A stretch of 64,000 nt of DNA from Cryptomeria japonica. Taxonomy: Eukaryota; Streptophyta; Pinopsida; Cupressales; Cupressaceae. Below are positions 11,439 to 23,881 of the stretch, one piece after another. Within the stretch, counting starts at the first letter, position 1; the number at the start of each line of letters is the position of its first letter. The position numbers were made by a program, and so were the translations under genes. Under the pieces are notes generated by a model that was not told where the DNA came from, ran no database searches, and worked only from the letters and a program-made list of their open reading frames with translations. Location of the stretch: NCBI RefSeq assembly GCF_030272615.1, contig NC_081413.1, positions 16,750,285 through 16,814,284 of the forward strand, read 5' to 3'.

Positions 11439-12939
11439 CTCCTAAGGAGTCTTGGATTGTTTATTTCATGCTAGGAGTCATTGGTCTTGTTTTTGATCCA
11501 TTTGTGAGGCCTAGTCCCAGGTTTGACAATTTATGAGCCACTTGGTCAACTATGGTCAAAGGGTCATAAAACTTTAGTTTTGAGTTATTTTATTGTTTTT
11601 GGCAATAAATTGGTCCTTCATGACCACTGGTAGGATTTAGAAAGTTAGTTTGCACTTTTAAGTGCTTTTGAGCAAAAATTGTCAAAAAGTGTCAATGTTG
11701 TCATCACAACACTTGACAACTTTTTGTTTGTAAGAAAATATCCTTCCCCATTGGCTAATTAGTTAAAAAATTGGTTTTAAATGATGGGGGAGTCCTTCAT
11801 AAGCCCTTTCAGGTGGGTGATGAAGGAGTTGATGTAAATTTTCATTTGGCAATCAATAAAAAAACCTTGTTTTCCTGCAAACAGTCACGTTTTTGCTCTT
11901 GTACGGATTATTTTCGGACTAATAGGAGGTTATAACTTATGGATTCAGATTGAGGGGCCTCTTACCTTTATTTTTATTTTTATTTGAGGTCTCTAAGTGC
12001 TCTGGTTCGAAAGTTATTGCATTTTTACTAAAAACAGTTTTGAAACCCTCCTAAACCTAGGGTTTTGACCTATTTTTGCATTTCCTCTCATGGCCACCGT
12101 ACAAGAATTATAAAACTTGGTGGAATGAGAGGTTTATATATGTACTCAATTATTCTGGAAGAAATTTGTAGGTTGGCAAGTTTTTTTGGCGTTTGCTTTG
12201 ATTTTTAGGTTGGCATTCTCATGTGACAACCTAGTTTCAAAATGCAAAATTGGTGATAAAACAAAATAGGGGTTGAACCAATGCACAAACTCCTAGATTT
12301 GGTCAATTTTGGTGTGGAAAACACTTTTTCAATTGGTGAAACTTTCTGATCAATCACATTTCATACACTTTCTTCACAAACCCATCTCCTTAAGCCTAAT
12401 TAGGCCTACTTGCATTTGTGAAGGGCAGCAGGTCTCCTTTGTTTTCCAGACCACCTCCTTTTGGATTTAGACCTTTCTCAATAAAGGGTATTTGGATATC
12501 CTTTTTTTTTTTGTTGGTCATTTGCAAGTTTGCAAAGTTGTTTTGATAAGTCCCCTTGAGTATACAAGGATTTTGGGGTTTTACAAAGGAACCTTGTTGG
12601 ATTGATCAGTTTGTTGTGTCACCACACCTTGAGCATGTTTGTATTGGAATTTTAATCCACCTTGACCATTTTTTTTTGATCCCTTCTCACTATTTTGTCA
12701 AAATTCCAACTTGAAGCCAAGTTTGGTGTCCAGTCGGTTTGAGTAGGCTTGAGCAATTTTCAACTTTTGATCCTAAGATCTTGTCATTGTTATCCTTAGG
12801 GTCCAGAATGTTGTTTATGATTAATTGAAGAGTGTATTTAAGGTGTAAGTCTAGTTGGTAGGGTGTTTTGGGTTTCCTTGGTGGCCTATTGTGATAGTTT
12901 TGTCCTGAATTGCACTCACCTAACCTAGCACTTGCATCA
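11390..12939 (+). repeat. 3' LTR of the chromovirus
   Basis: It matches 5161-6707, starting TGGTGCAGGAGCAC and ending TTGCATCA. The upstream purine stretch TGGGGAGTA is the likely polypurine tract. TAATG follows at 12940. Confidence 0.92.
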
Positions 12940-13353
12940 TAATGACAATGACAATGCATCTGTGGATTCTGCAAAAGTTGTGGAAGCTATCATGGATCCC
13001 CATTTTAATAAATTGGTTCAAGAGGTCATGAAGAGGGATGAACAATATTTCCTACAAGTCATGGCACAAAGTGGAACAAGATTACCTCGTGATTTTGATA
13101 TGTTACAAATTATGGAGGATGATCCAAATCAAGAAAATCAAGTTAACACAAGACAAAGGAGGCCTGATGAGGTGGTAAGAAAAAGTATCTCGTGCTTGAG
13201 TCACCTTCATCCCTATTTCAAAAACTTGAGATTCCAAACACATACACTCATTCTCATGCCAGTTATGATAGAGTTTCTCATGAACAACCCCACAGTCATC
13301 CTTTCCCATGGAGAATAACTACCACCATGCATGACCATGATGATACCTAAGTT
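12940..13353 (+). pseudogene. Outer Tat gag, second fragment
   Basis: After the TAATG duplication, gag resumes with VVEAIMDPHFNKLVQEVMKRD and YFLQVMAQSGTRLPRDFDM. These align with MNPHFNRLVEEIMRRD and YFLQVMAQSGAKIPHDFDM of the inner copy (16600-16720). A frameshift after QRRPDE moves the reading to a frame encoding VPESPSSLFQK-like sequence, also present in the inner copy. The fragment is cut by the inner Tat LTR at 13359. Confidence 0.85.
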
Positions 13354-13358
13354 AATAC
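13354..13358 (+). repeat. Target site duplication AATAC (left), inner Tat
   Basis: AATAC abuts the inner Tat 5' LTR and recurs at 29665-29669 right after its 3' LTR. Confidence 0.9.
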
Positions 13359-14132
13359 TATAGACACCTAAAATTGTCATGTCTAATTAAATAAATATTT
13401 TATTTATTTAATTATCTAAGCCTAATTCTTCTGTTAATTAAATAAATCTTTATTTATTTAATTAATTCATTTATCTTCTTCTAGCCTTATTTCTCATTTA
13501 AATAAATACATTTATTTATTTAAATTATCCTTTTTTCTAAATTAAATAAATATCTTATTTATTTAATTGATCCTTATTCTTCTATTAATTAAATAAATCT
13601 TTATTTATTTAATTAATTCATTAACCTTTTCTACCTATGACACATGTCATTCATCTCTTAATTCCTACACTACCTACCCCTTTCATTATTTTATTATTTT
13701 CTTTACCTACCCTCTAATCATAGCCGACCTCTTTTACACCTCTCAATCTTATCCCTCCATTTCTTATAGTGTCTTCTATATAAGGAGATGTTTCCTTCAT
13801 TATCAAACCCTGGCTAATCAATTTATGCACTTGACTACACTACGCTTTTCATATGAAATCCTACTTGCAACCACATTTCCGTTCTTTGTTGAGCTCTTGT
13901 GCACATAAAATCTGAGAGCAAATATATCAAGCAAGATCAATGGAGATAGGAAGAATGAAGATTAAAACCCTATTGGACATGTGATGGTATAATCTTTGTG
14001 ATTTCATTTGATTTGCATTATCTTAGGTAATCTTCATATGTTATGGTGGATCTTTGTTGTTGTTAGGCTAGGGTTTTGTGGTTGAATTCATTTAGTCTTT
14101 CAATATTATTGTTTCCATTTTCACCATAAACA
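13359..14132 (+). repeat. 5' LTR of the inner Tat
   Basis: The LTR is 774 bp. It starts TATAGACACC (TG mutated to TA) and ends ATAAACA. The palindromic AT-rich blocks lie at about 13377-13625. TCTATATAAGGAG near 13786 is the likely TATA region of the element promoter. Confidence 0.93.
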
Positions 14133-14135
14133 TTT

Positions 14136-14153
14136 TGGCACGCCCGGTGGGAC
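14136..14153 (+). promoter_or_regulatory. Primer binding site of the inner Tat
   Basis: TGGCACGCCCGGTGGGAC follows the LTR end by three bases and is identical to the outer copy at 2417. It is not the initiator-Met site. Confidence 0.8.
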
Positions 14154-14235
14154 TCTTGTCCCTTTTGCATTTAACATCTTTGTTGCAGATTTTGTGTTTT
14201 GAAGTTGCAGATCTGACATTCGACAATATTTTGGT

Positions 14236-14480
14236 ATTTTCGCGTCTGCGTACTTTCGGATCGCATTTTTGGTTTTCTATCGCGTCTACGACATCTAGGA
14301 TCGCATCCACACCCTCGACAGTATTTTTTTTTTGCAGATTTCGAAAATCGCGTATGTGTTCCCTATTTGCGTCTGTGGGGTTTTTAGGCGCGTCTGCGTT
14401 TCGGAGCCGCATCTATGTGTCACAGAAGCGCGCCTGCGTCCAGAAGCCATGTTTGTGTTTATGGTAACCGCGTCTGTGTG
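14236..14480 (+). repeat. CGCGTCTGTG-like motif array 1 (gag-pol sense)
   Basis: About nine variants of CGCGTCTGCG or GCGTCTGTG occur at spacings of 20-40 bases, separated by unrelated spacers. The orientation is sense relative to the gag-pol RNA. Confidence 0.75.
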
Positions 14481-15689
14481 CGCTAATGTCATTTTGGGGG
14501 TTTTCATTGATTCAGTTTTTAGTCATTCGGTTTTTTAGATCTGGTTTATTTTGAGCTAACATTTTTAGATCTAGCTAACGAAATTGGTGCAGCTTGTCTT
14601 CAAGCAAAATTGTTTTGTTGAAGGCCTCTATTTTCACAAAGTCTTTTGGATCTAAAATTTACCTAACTTGTGTGCTTGCAGGAAGGGGTGATTATTTCAA
14701 ACAATCCAAACTACTAATAAATCTTTGTTGCAGGTCCTTGGAAAGGGTTTTTGGATTTTTATTGTGTGCCTTGTTTTCATAGACTAGCAAACACTTCAAT
14801 TGGTGCACTAAAATTGAATCATTGTCTTTTGTGTCTTGAGCAATAGGCTCTTTTTGTTTAATCTTTAAAGGGCCTGTCTCCCTGTGTGGTCATTAGGACT
14901 ACTAGTAAGGAGAGAACGACCCAAGTGGTAGCAAAAGAAAAGCCACCTTCTTCCAAACCATTATAGATAACTATATTCATGGTGAAAACTATAAATAACG
15001 TGTGCTGATTAGTTCATACAGACACTATGTCTCCCCATAAACCCGTTTGATCAAATTTATTTGATCATTTGTAGGGCGTAACCCCTACCGGCTGGGAGCC
15101 TTCTGTATTTACAGAGCTGAAAGTGCCGCATGTATGGCCACATGAGTAGATGCCCTTACTAGCACCTTTTTGTTTTAAAAGCCAAAATCCTTCTAGTTGT
15201 TGAGGCAGGAGATCAGACCTCTGGTAGCAGCCCACACACATATGGTTCTTAGTAGAGATACAAAGTTCGCCATGAGGAGTTTTCATGGGGACTAATGCTT
15301 GGCTGCCCCGAGAAGTGAGTGCCGAGGGTGGAGCCAGTGGGGTCAAACATCTAAGTATCCGCTTTGAATAGCGTAGCCTCAGGGGAAACTCCATGTGGGA
15401 TCAACAACTATTGTCTTGGCCAGCCATAAGAATTGTGCTTGACTTATTTTGAACAATCAAACATTCAAGACCAAACATCAAAACATTGTGTCTTTTGTGT
15501 CTTCAAGTGTATGCAAAACAATTTTACATCAGATATCACACTTTCTTTGAGTCATTTTTTAGTCTAAAACTTGCAAACATTGAGTCCTCATCAACACTGT
15601 GTCCTCTTGTCATGAAAAACAATCAAACATTTAGATTTGGTCACAACAAAGCAACTTCACAGATTGAAAAAAATTGCACAACTTTTGCA

Positions 15690-15870
15690 AAAACGCGTCT
15701 GTGTCTGACATAATAGCGTCTGTGTCATATAACCGCGTCTGTGAAGGGTAGAAACGTGTCTGTGTTTTAAGCAACTTCGCATTTATAACATCTCAGAAAT
15801 GCGTCTGTGTTTGTCATAATAGCGTTTGTGTCATTTAAGCACATCTGTGAAGTATACAGACACGTCTTTG
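15690..15870 (+). repeat. CGCGTCTGTG-like motif array 2 (gag-pol sense)
   Basis: About eight copies of GCGTCTGTG or decayed forms (GTGTCTGTG, GCGTTTGTG, ACATCTGTG) occur in two blocks. The blocks share a TCATAATAGCGTYTGTGTCAT-like unit, indicating a local duplication. Confidence 0.75.
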
Positions 15871-16361
15871 TTAAGGATTGAGAACTTTCATAATTCAGCA
15901 AACAAGAACTGTCAGTTTCGGAATTGTTGAGCTTCCTAGGTTATTTCTCCAGGGTTTCATCAAGCATTCAACCTATCTTTGGGTCTCACAAATTCCATCA
16001 TTGCTTTACACCTTACATTACATACACATTTGTCTAAACTTGAGTCAAAAGGTCACTTGCTTGTCCTCATCATACTTTGTCAACACACTACATACAACAA
16101 CATTTTGCCAAGTGGTCCCTCATCAAGGTCTATCACCTTTGGGTCTCATTTGGTCTTACTTAGAGTCAAGGTCAACTTACCTCATCAAGAGAAGATATCA
16201 TCTCTTTGGAAGCCACACCTACTCTACTACATACATACTTGGTCTTACACTTTGGACATTGAAAGTACACCTCAGATTCATTTACATTCCATCCAACTCT
16301 TGGTCTTCTATACTCTTTCCATTTTCATCTAGTCTCACACATCTTGGTCAATACCTAGTTC

Positions 16362-18510
16362 ATGGTTGAAACCCATTCCCAAAAATCTAGGAGAAAAACT
16401 AAAGAGGCTCAAGAGTTTGCAAACATGAGTTCCTATGAGTATGACAATGATATCTTTTTCAATTATGATCATACTACATTACCTGACATGGATGCCTATA
16501 GAAACATTCCAAATGTTGAGCACATGAACACTACAAACAACAATGATACACACAATGACAATATGGACAAATTTTCTGTACATTCAACAAAAGTGGAAGA
16601 CACCATTATGAATCCTCATTTTAATCGATTGGTTGAGGAAATAATGAGGAGGGATAGACAATACTTCCTACAAGTGATGGCACAAAGTGGAGCCAAGATA
16701 CCTCATGATTTTGACATGTCTCAAATAATGGAAAATCAACCTTTGCAACAAAATCACTCCAACATGGATCAAAGGAGGCCTAATAGTGGAGGCAATAGAT
16801 GACCACATATGGTGCCTGAATCACCATCATCTTTGTTTCAAAAACCAGAGGTCCCATACACACATGGTCAAGCATATGATACTCACCTTCGCAGACCATT
16901 ATGGAAGTCTTATGCAGAAAAATATGCTCAATCACATACCAATGCTAAGGATCAACCACCAAAGCAATTGGATACTCAAAGGCATGCTCAAAATTTGGAC
17001 ACAAGGAAACCCTGCATTAAATTTGAGGGCAACACACTAGAACAAACTCGTGACATTCCTATAGAGTATGGTATACATGGACAAAACAGATATTTCGTTC
17101 CTCATCATGACTCTATACCAAGTGGTCCATATATGTAGCATCATTATAGACCTCCTCTATATGAACATGTGTATGATCAATATCATCCATATATGCAACA
17201 TGCTTCTCCTCCAATTGGTGCCTCAAGCATGGGGTATGGTCCAAGAAGTCGGTCTCCACTGAAGAACAATTTGGAGCAACAAATCAGGGACTTACAAAAG
17301 AAAATGGAGGACATAAATACACCGAAGCCAACATACACAATGAGAGACATATGTCCTTATCCATTTGACAAAAGCATTCCAATGCCTCCATTTCCTACAC
17401 ACTTTGTGACACCTAAGTTTGATAAGTATAGAGGAAAAGGGGATCCTACGGCACACATAAGACAATTTTTCACAGCTTGCATTGAGGTAGCTTCAGAAGA
17501 GACATATTTGATTAGATTATTCCCACAGAGCTTAGGTGATCAAGCTATGGAATGGTTCTCCCAACTTCCACCTAGAATTAAGTCATGGGGTGACTTAGAG
17601 AGGCATTTATCCAGCATTTCTCATACAACATAGAGACAGACATATTAGTCACTACCTTGTGCAACACCAAGAAAAAAGAGGGAGAGTCTTTTGCATCATT
17701 TTTACAAAGATGGAGAAATCTAGTTAGCAGATGCTCTTGTGAAATTCCACAAAAACAAATGGTAGAGATGTTCACCTAGAATGTTAACAAAGACATTGGC
17801 TATGATCTAAGGAAAGCTTGTTTGTCCACCTTCAAGGACGTCATTGAAAAAGTCTTAGTGACAGAAAAGGTCCTAATTGAACAAGGAGTCATTAAGATAT
17901 TCAAGGAAAACAAAGATGACTTTAAAGGAAAAGATAAGCCGAGATTTTGGAATAAAAACAAGAACACAGTCAATGATGGTGTTGTTGATGCCAATACAGT
18001 GCGACCCAAAATCATTTTTTTGGGATCAAGCTTTACAAACAATCAAGTGAATACTCAAACAACTTCTAGATCACGAAGGAAGTACACCCCATTGGGAGAA
18101 CCACTTGAGTCAGTTTTCAAGAAGCTAGTGGCAAACAAAGTAATCACAATTCCAGATTTTCCACCATATGAGCCAAAGGTCAAACCAAATTGGTGGAATG
18201 ATGATGAGTATTGTGAATTCCATAAGAGCAAGGGTCATAAAATAGGAAATTGTCATCAACTGAAGAACATTATACAAGATCTTATTGATAGGGGTGACAT
18301 TGAGATTGAAGGACACTCATCCAATCAAGAACATGAGATGTTTAAGGAACCATTCCCAAAACATGACAAGGGAAAAGCTGCAGCCACAGATGACCAGACC
18401 AACTATAGCAGAGCATCTTATAACTATGATTCAACTATTAATCACATCTCGATGGACAATTATGTCTCTACCATTATCATCAAGGACAAAACCCCTGAGA
18501 ATTCTACCTA
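16362..18510 (+). pseudogene. Inner Tat gag
   Basis: The start MVETHSQKSRRKTKEA is supported by the outer copy at 4992. Conserved blocks are YFLQVMAQSGAKIP, the capsid core RDICPYPFDKSIPMPPFP and TPKFDKYRGKGDPTAHIRQF, then AMEWFSQLPPRIKSWGDL. A Tat-type CHHC-like nucleocapsid block (YCEFHKSKGHKIGNCH, about 18208-18255) follows. Stops occur at 16800, 17136, 17777 and 18510. A one-base frameshift near 17605 is the only frame change between gag and pol, so gag and pol were once one open frame. The outer copy at 29900-31275 reads the same protein with different lesions. Confidence 0.88.
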
Positions 18511-19620
18511 GAGACCCAAGATCGTTCTGAAAGGAATTGGATCTTCTTCTGAACCTACCTCTGAATGTCATGTTATAACCCGTCGAGGTAAATTCACTTT
18601 GCAAGGTGCTCCAGCTAAAAACACCGCTTCCTCATCAACCAAGCCTGAATATGACCTTGTAGAATAGTTAGGGAAGACACCTGCGCTTATCTCCATCCTT
18701 GAACTCTTACGCATATCCCCCGCACATAAAGCCATTCTTGACAAAATTTTGATAGACACTGTCGTTCCTACTAATTTGAACGTAGACCAATTTCAAGCCA
18801 TGGTGGGATACCTTTCCATTCCAAACTCTCTTATATTCACAGAAGCTGATGACACCTCCGTAAGTTAGCCACATAATGCACCATTACACATTGAAGCCTT
18901 CATACACAAACATAGAATCAAATGAGTTCTGATAGATGGAGGAGCAGGTCTAAACATTTGTACATTGAGCACCATTAAACAATTGGGATATTCTGACAAA
19001 GTTGTGAATTCTACAAACAAAATTACCATCAAAGCATATGATGATGAAGAGCATTCATCCAAGGGCACAGTCACCTTACCTCTCAGAGTTGGGCCAGTTA
19101 CAAAGGATGTGGTTTGTCAAGTACTAGATCTTGATCTCACATACAACATATTGCTAGGACGTCCTTGGATTCATGAAATGAGGGTGGTCCCATCTACATA
19201 TCACCAATGCATCAAGTTTCCTCACAATGGAGTTGAAATAACAGTTAATGGAGATCCTAATCCATTCATATATTGCAATAACTTGAGACCAAAAACTAAG
19301 ACCATCATTCCCAGTAATCGCGAAGCTGTTCCTTCTTCTGCATACATTGATCCTGAGTCATTAAAACCTTCGACATCAAAACAAGGTGAACTTAAGGGAA
19401 AATTCCAGGACAAGGGCATGGGTGAATACACTTTGAATCAGACCATTTACTTACAACAAGTCATGAGTTCACCAAAAGAATATGGAAGACCACATCCTAA
19501 TAAGCAGGTATCTATCATTATACTCAAATGGGACCCTACTATCTTTCAAAAATGGGGTGAACTGGAAGAGGAAGACCTATACAAAATGCTTTACAAAGAC
19601 CTTGAAAATGATACACAAGA
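18511..19620 (+). pseudogene. Inner Tat protease region
   Basis: The region continues in the pol frame. The aspartic protease active site reads VLIDGGAGLNI (near 18928) with the later [12 protein letters not shown] block (about 19150), typical of plant Ty3/gypsy protease. Stops at 18665, 18866 and 18923 stand where the outer copy or family has Gln or Arg-type codons. The enzyme would cleave the polyprotein in the particle. Confidence 0.85.
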
Positions 19621-19800
19621 TCACATCAGTATACCATGTGAGAAGTATGGCAAAGGGTTCAAGATTCTACAAAAATTTGGGTACGATGGCAAAAGCCCTC
19701 TTGGGTTAAGAAAGGAAGGCATCATTGAACCTTTACAACCTGAATTGACATTCAAAAAGGAACACTCGAAGGGACTTGGTTTTGTGACTTCCAAGGTCCA
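19621..19800 (+). pseudogene. G-patch-like domain between protease and RT
   Basis: The frame reads CEKYGKGFKILQKFGYDGK, then PLGLRKEGIIEPL and KGLGF. The Gly pattern (GKGFKIL.KFGYDG..PLGL...GI.EP) matches the G-patch (D111) nucleic-acid-binding motif. The same segment is present in the outer copy at about 32340-32426, just before its breakpoint. G-patch segments next to protease are known from some betaretroviruses and from plant retroelements. The assignment here rests on the glycine pattern only. Confidence 0.7.
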
Positions 19801-20026
19801 CACTCAAAGGACAAAAGAAGCATTACAAATCAAAGCTACCGAAATTCAACAAGAAAACCACTATTCCACATACTTCAATGAATGGGAATGGGGTTCAGAC
19901 AAATCCTCTAGTGACTATGAGCTCACCGAGACATTCAGAGAACCAAGTGAACCAACAAAAGAAGAGGAATTTAATAGGAAATTCAAAGTTGGTCAAGAAA
20001 CAACCCCAGAGGAACCCATATAGTCT

Positions 20027-21580
20027 TTGCCTCTAGGTCCTGGGTTGAAATCACATAGAATGAGAAAACCTGTCCCGGAATGCGCTACTAGTGATGATAA
20101 TTTGGATTCGTTCATGATCGAGACTGGTGAGGAGAGTGCCAATGATGACCTTGATAACTACCTCGACATACCTGAATATAACTGCATCTTCACTCTTAAG
20201 CCCACTAACTTTGAGGACATCAAAGGCCTTCCCCTTATTCACCACCAACTCATTGACTGGGACCATGAAGGACCTACACAGTTTAACACATTCCAAAATG
20301 ATGAAGCTTTTATTGACTATCTTGGCATACGAGATGATCTTCCTCCTGGGGACCATAAAGCAGGATACGCTATAGAACTCAATAGCATGGCATATTTTGG
20401 TGAGGGTGTCGGGCCTTCTAGTTGCAAAAATGTAAAAATAAAAACAAACCAAGGGTCTTATGGCGAAAACCACACTGTGGTGCTGTCTGACCCCAAAAAA
20501 GTAAAAAGAAAGGATGTATCTGAGGGTGAAAACCTCTTTGAGGCACCCGAAGATGGAAGGCTCGACATTCTCCTAGCATCATATGAGGAAAAGTCATCCA
20601 TGTTGGTAGAAGAGACTATCAAAACAAACATTGGTACAAAAGAAGTTCCACACAACATATTCCTAGCTCAATCTTTGACAGAGTCAGAAAGGTCAAAATT
20701 CATAAGTATCTTCACGGAACGACAAATCAACTTTGCATGGTCATACGCTGATATGCCTGGGTTGGATCTGGATTTGGTAATGCATCATTTGACAGTTAAA
20801 CTGGGGGCAAAACCAGTAAAACAAAAATTAAGAAAGATGCATCCACAAGTGGCATTACTAGTCAAAGTAGAACTTGAGAAATTATTGGATGTCAGATTCA
20901 TACGCCCAATTGATTATCCTGAATGGATTTCCAACTTAGTACCTACCAGTAAACCAGATCGTAGTATCAGAATATGTACAGATTTTAGAGACATCAACAA
21001 AGCTTCTCCTAAGGATGATTTTTTGTTACCAAATATTGACTTGATTGTCGATCTCACAACAGGTCATGCGATGTTATCCTTGATCGATGGATTCTCTAGT
21101 TACAATCAAATAAAAATTGCATCCGAAGACCAGCACAAAACAACATTCACTTGTCCTTGGGGAACTTTCTGTTGGAATGTCATGCCCTTTGGGCTAAAAA
21201 ATGCAGGCACTACATATCAAAGAGCCATGACTACTATCTTTCATGATCTCATGCACGTAACTGTGGAAGATTATGTTGACGACCTCTTAGGTAAATCAAT
21301 AGACAGAGATACACATTTGGACATACTTTCAATCATCTTTGATCACTTGGAAAAGTATAAAGTAAGATTAAACCCCAAGAAATGTGTCTTTGGAGTAACC
21401 TCCGGGAAGCTCCTAGGATTCATTGTATCAAAAAGAGGAATTGAAGCCGATCCAACAAAAGTCAAGGCCATCCTAGAGATGCAACCACCATGAAACATCA
21501 GTTAGCTTTGATCTTTGCAAGGGAGCCTCCAATCCATATGAAGATTCATAGCACAACTTGCAGATAAGTGTAATCCTTTT
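20027..21580 (+). pseudogene. Inner Tat reverse transcriptase
   Basis: An Asp/Glu-rich connector leads to the RT fingers and palm: RICTDFRDINKASPKDDF, DGFSSYNQIKIA, TCPWGTFCWNVMPFGLKNAG, and the catalytic YVDDLLGKS (about 21272). Stops cluster at 21491-21560. Each is TGA or TAG where Arg or Gln would be expected in this conserved stretch. Confidence 0.9.
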
Positions 21581-21586
21581 CAACAC

Positions 21587-22720
21587 TTGCTACATAAAAA
21601 CGTCAAATTCAAATGGGATGATAACTGTCAACAAGCTTTCCAGATACTCAAAGGTTATCTTCTGAATCCGCCAGTTTTGATGCCATCAGTTCCAGATCAA
21701 CCTTTATTACTATACATATCAGCTACTTCAACAGCACTAGGGGCACTCTTAGCACAACAAGTTGCTGAGGGCAAAGAAAAGGCAGTATACTATATCATTC
21801 GCATATTGGTGGCATATGAGCTAAATTACACATCAATTGAGCGTGCATGTCTCACTGTGGTCTTTGCTTCGCAGAAATTATGACATTACATGCTAACTCA
21901 TAAGACTAAGTTGGTTGCAAGGATCGATCCATTGAAATACCTTCTCAATAAAACAACGCTTATTGGGCGACTAGCCAAATGGGTAATGATCCTGAGTGAA
22001 TTCGACATCGAGTATGTGGACAGAAAAGCAATAAAAGGACAAGCTATCGCAGATGCTCCCATGATAGATGATGTTCCTCTAATTTCAAAATTTCCAGATG
22101 AATCCATTTTAACAGTGTCACATGCAAAGCCATGGCAACTTTACTTTGACGGCTCATACACACAGCATGGGGCAGGAGCTGGCATCCTCTTTATAACTCC
22201 TCAAGGGGATTCTATACCAAAATCATATCAATTATCATTTCCCTGCACTAATAACATAGCAAAATACGAGGCATTAACAACTGGATTATGGATTGCAGTT
22301 TAGTGGAAGATCCAAGAACTTCGTGTTTTTGGGGACTCTCAACTTGTAATTCGTCAAGCAACTGATGATTACCAAACAAAGGATGAGAAATTAATGCCTT
22401 ACAAAATAATGGTGGATGACCTGAAACAACATTTCGCAAAGATAGACTTTGAGCAGATACCAAGGGAGCAGAATCGAGCCGCAGATGCCATGGCTACAAT
22501 TGCTTCACTAATTGATCTACCTCTGAATGAGACCCGCTATGAGTTCTTGGTGGATAACCTTTTGGTTCCTTCATATGAAATCACTCCTACTGAGATAATA
22601 TGTGTCATCGGTCCTGAGTCCCAGTTATATGGTTCCATTTTCACATACCTTCATGATAATACCTTTCCTCCTGACCTATCCAATAACCAACGTCGCACTT
22701 TCATTCACCAATCTTCTTGA
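21587..22720 (+). pseudogene. Inner Tat RNase H and second (archaeal-type) RNase H
   Basis: The first RNase H-like part (FKWDDNCQQAFQILK...SATSTALGALLAQ...ERACLTVVFASQKL) is followed by a linker. A second domain then begins WQLYFDGSYTQHGAGAGILF and continues with the CTNNIAKYEALTTGL, FGDSQLVI and NRAADAMA blocks. The dual RNase H arrangement is the hallmark of the Tat lineage. Stops occur at 21881, 22302 and 22719. Confidence 0.88.
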
Positions 22721-23881
22721 TACGTCATTTTAGCCGATGTCCTATACCGTCGAGGTCTAGATGGCACTCTTCTTAGATGTTTGGAAAGCGACGAAGCTTA
22801 GATTGCGTTACGTTAATTACATGAAGGGATATGTGGTCCACATTCTAGTGGTCCTACGTTAGCCAAGAAACTTATCAGGACTGGATATTACTGGCCCAAT
22901 ATGGAAAAAGATTCATATTAGTTAGTCAGGAAATGTAAGAAATGTCAACTTCATGGAGACCTCATCCATGCGCCAGCACAAGAACTTCAACCAATTGCGA
23001 CTCCTTGGCCCTTTTGTCAATGGAGACTCGATCTCATAGGCAAGATTCACCCTCCATCCTCCAACGGTCATAAATTCATTATCACTGCCATAGAGTATTT
23101 CACAAAATGGATCGAAGCCATGCCTCTCATGCAAGTCACTGGAAAACAAATTGCTACATTCATTCTCAACTATATCATTTGTCGATACAGTATTCCTGTT
23201 TCCATTATCACTGATAACGGGCGTCCCTTCAAAAATCAGGATGTTAATGAACTTTGTGACCGCTTCCATATTTCCCATCGTTTCTCCACACCATATTACC
23301 TGCAAGGTAATGGTCAAGCTGAGGCGTCTAATAAAACAATCCTTAAAATCTTCAAAAAGACGGTCGATGACGCTAGCCGTAATTGGCATATCCAACTCAA
23401 TCCCACTCTTTGGGCCTACCACACAAGTGTCCACACACCTACAGGAGCTACACCCTATTCACTTGTTTACGACGCTGAACCTATCTTGCCTATTGAGGTC
23501 GAGCTACCCTCTTTATGAGTCTCTTTGCAAAACATTATTAGTGATGAAGACTATAGGGTCTCTCGCTTACAAGAACTTGTACTATTGGATGAACGAAGAC
23601 AAACTGCTTTTAATCATCTCAAGGCTTATCAACAATGAATGAGTCGTAGCTACAATCACAAAGTCAAGCCTCAGACATTTGAGGTAGGTGATTTGGTTCG
23701 CAGAGAAAACCCCAAAAATCAGCAAGACGGAGAGAAGAAGGGCAAGTTTGAACCAAACTGGCTTGGTCCTTACATCATTACAGTAGCATATGGATCTAGG
23801 GCATATCAGCTCTCAACCATAGAGGGTGAACATTTAGAGGATCCTATCAACAACATGCACCTTCGCAGGTTTTACACATAG
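22721..23881 (+). pseudogene. Inner Tat integrase
   Basis: The HHCC-like N-terminus (LHEGICGPHSSG...KCKKCQLHG, about 22815-22950) is followed by the catalytic core (WRLDLIGKIHPPS, FIITAIEYFTKWIEAMPL, ITDNGRPFKNQ, GNGQAEASNKTI). The C-terminal part ends with FEPNWLGPYIITVAYGSRAYQL and NNMHLRRFYT, then a stop near 23879. Multiple stops (22799, 22814, 22918, 23517, 23636) make it non-functional. Confidence 0.9.

Larger units (their letters stand above)
5161..12939 (+). mobile_element. Chromodomain Ty3/gypsy element (chromovirus, Tekay-like), full length but decayed
   Basis: The element is 7,779 bp with LTRs of 1,547 and 1,550 bp, an initiator-Met primer site and a polypurine-like ATGGGGAGTA before the 3' LTR. 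Its internal order is gag, zinc knuckle, protease, reverse transcriptase, RNase H, integrase, chromodomain. The LTR pair shows roughly ten differences in the first 450 bases by eye, so the insertion is not recent. It sits in the gag gene of the outer Tat. Chromodomain chromoviruses are known to target heterochromatin. Tekay is my best clade guess, not a tested placement. Confidence 0.92.
14154..16361 (+). other. Leader of the inner Tat
   Basis: There are 2.2 kb without a convincing gene between primer site and gag ATG. The first 350 bases (14236-14480) and a later stretch (15690-15870) carry arrays of a CGCGTCTGTG-like motif. The middle and end match the outer Tat leader (for example the TTTTGGATCTAAAATTTACC string near 14645). 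The short open frames here are not conserved between copies. Confidence 0.75.
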
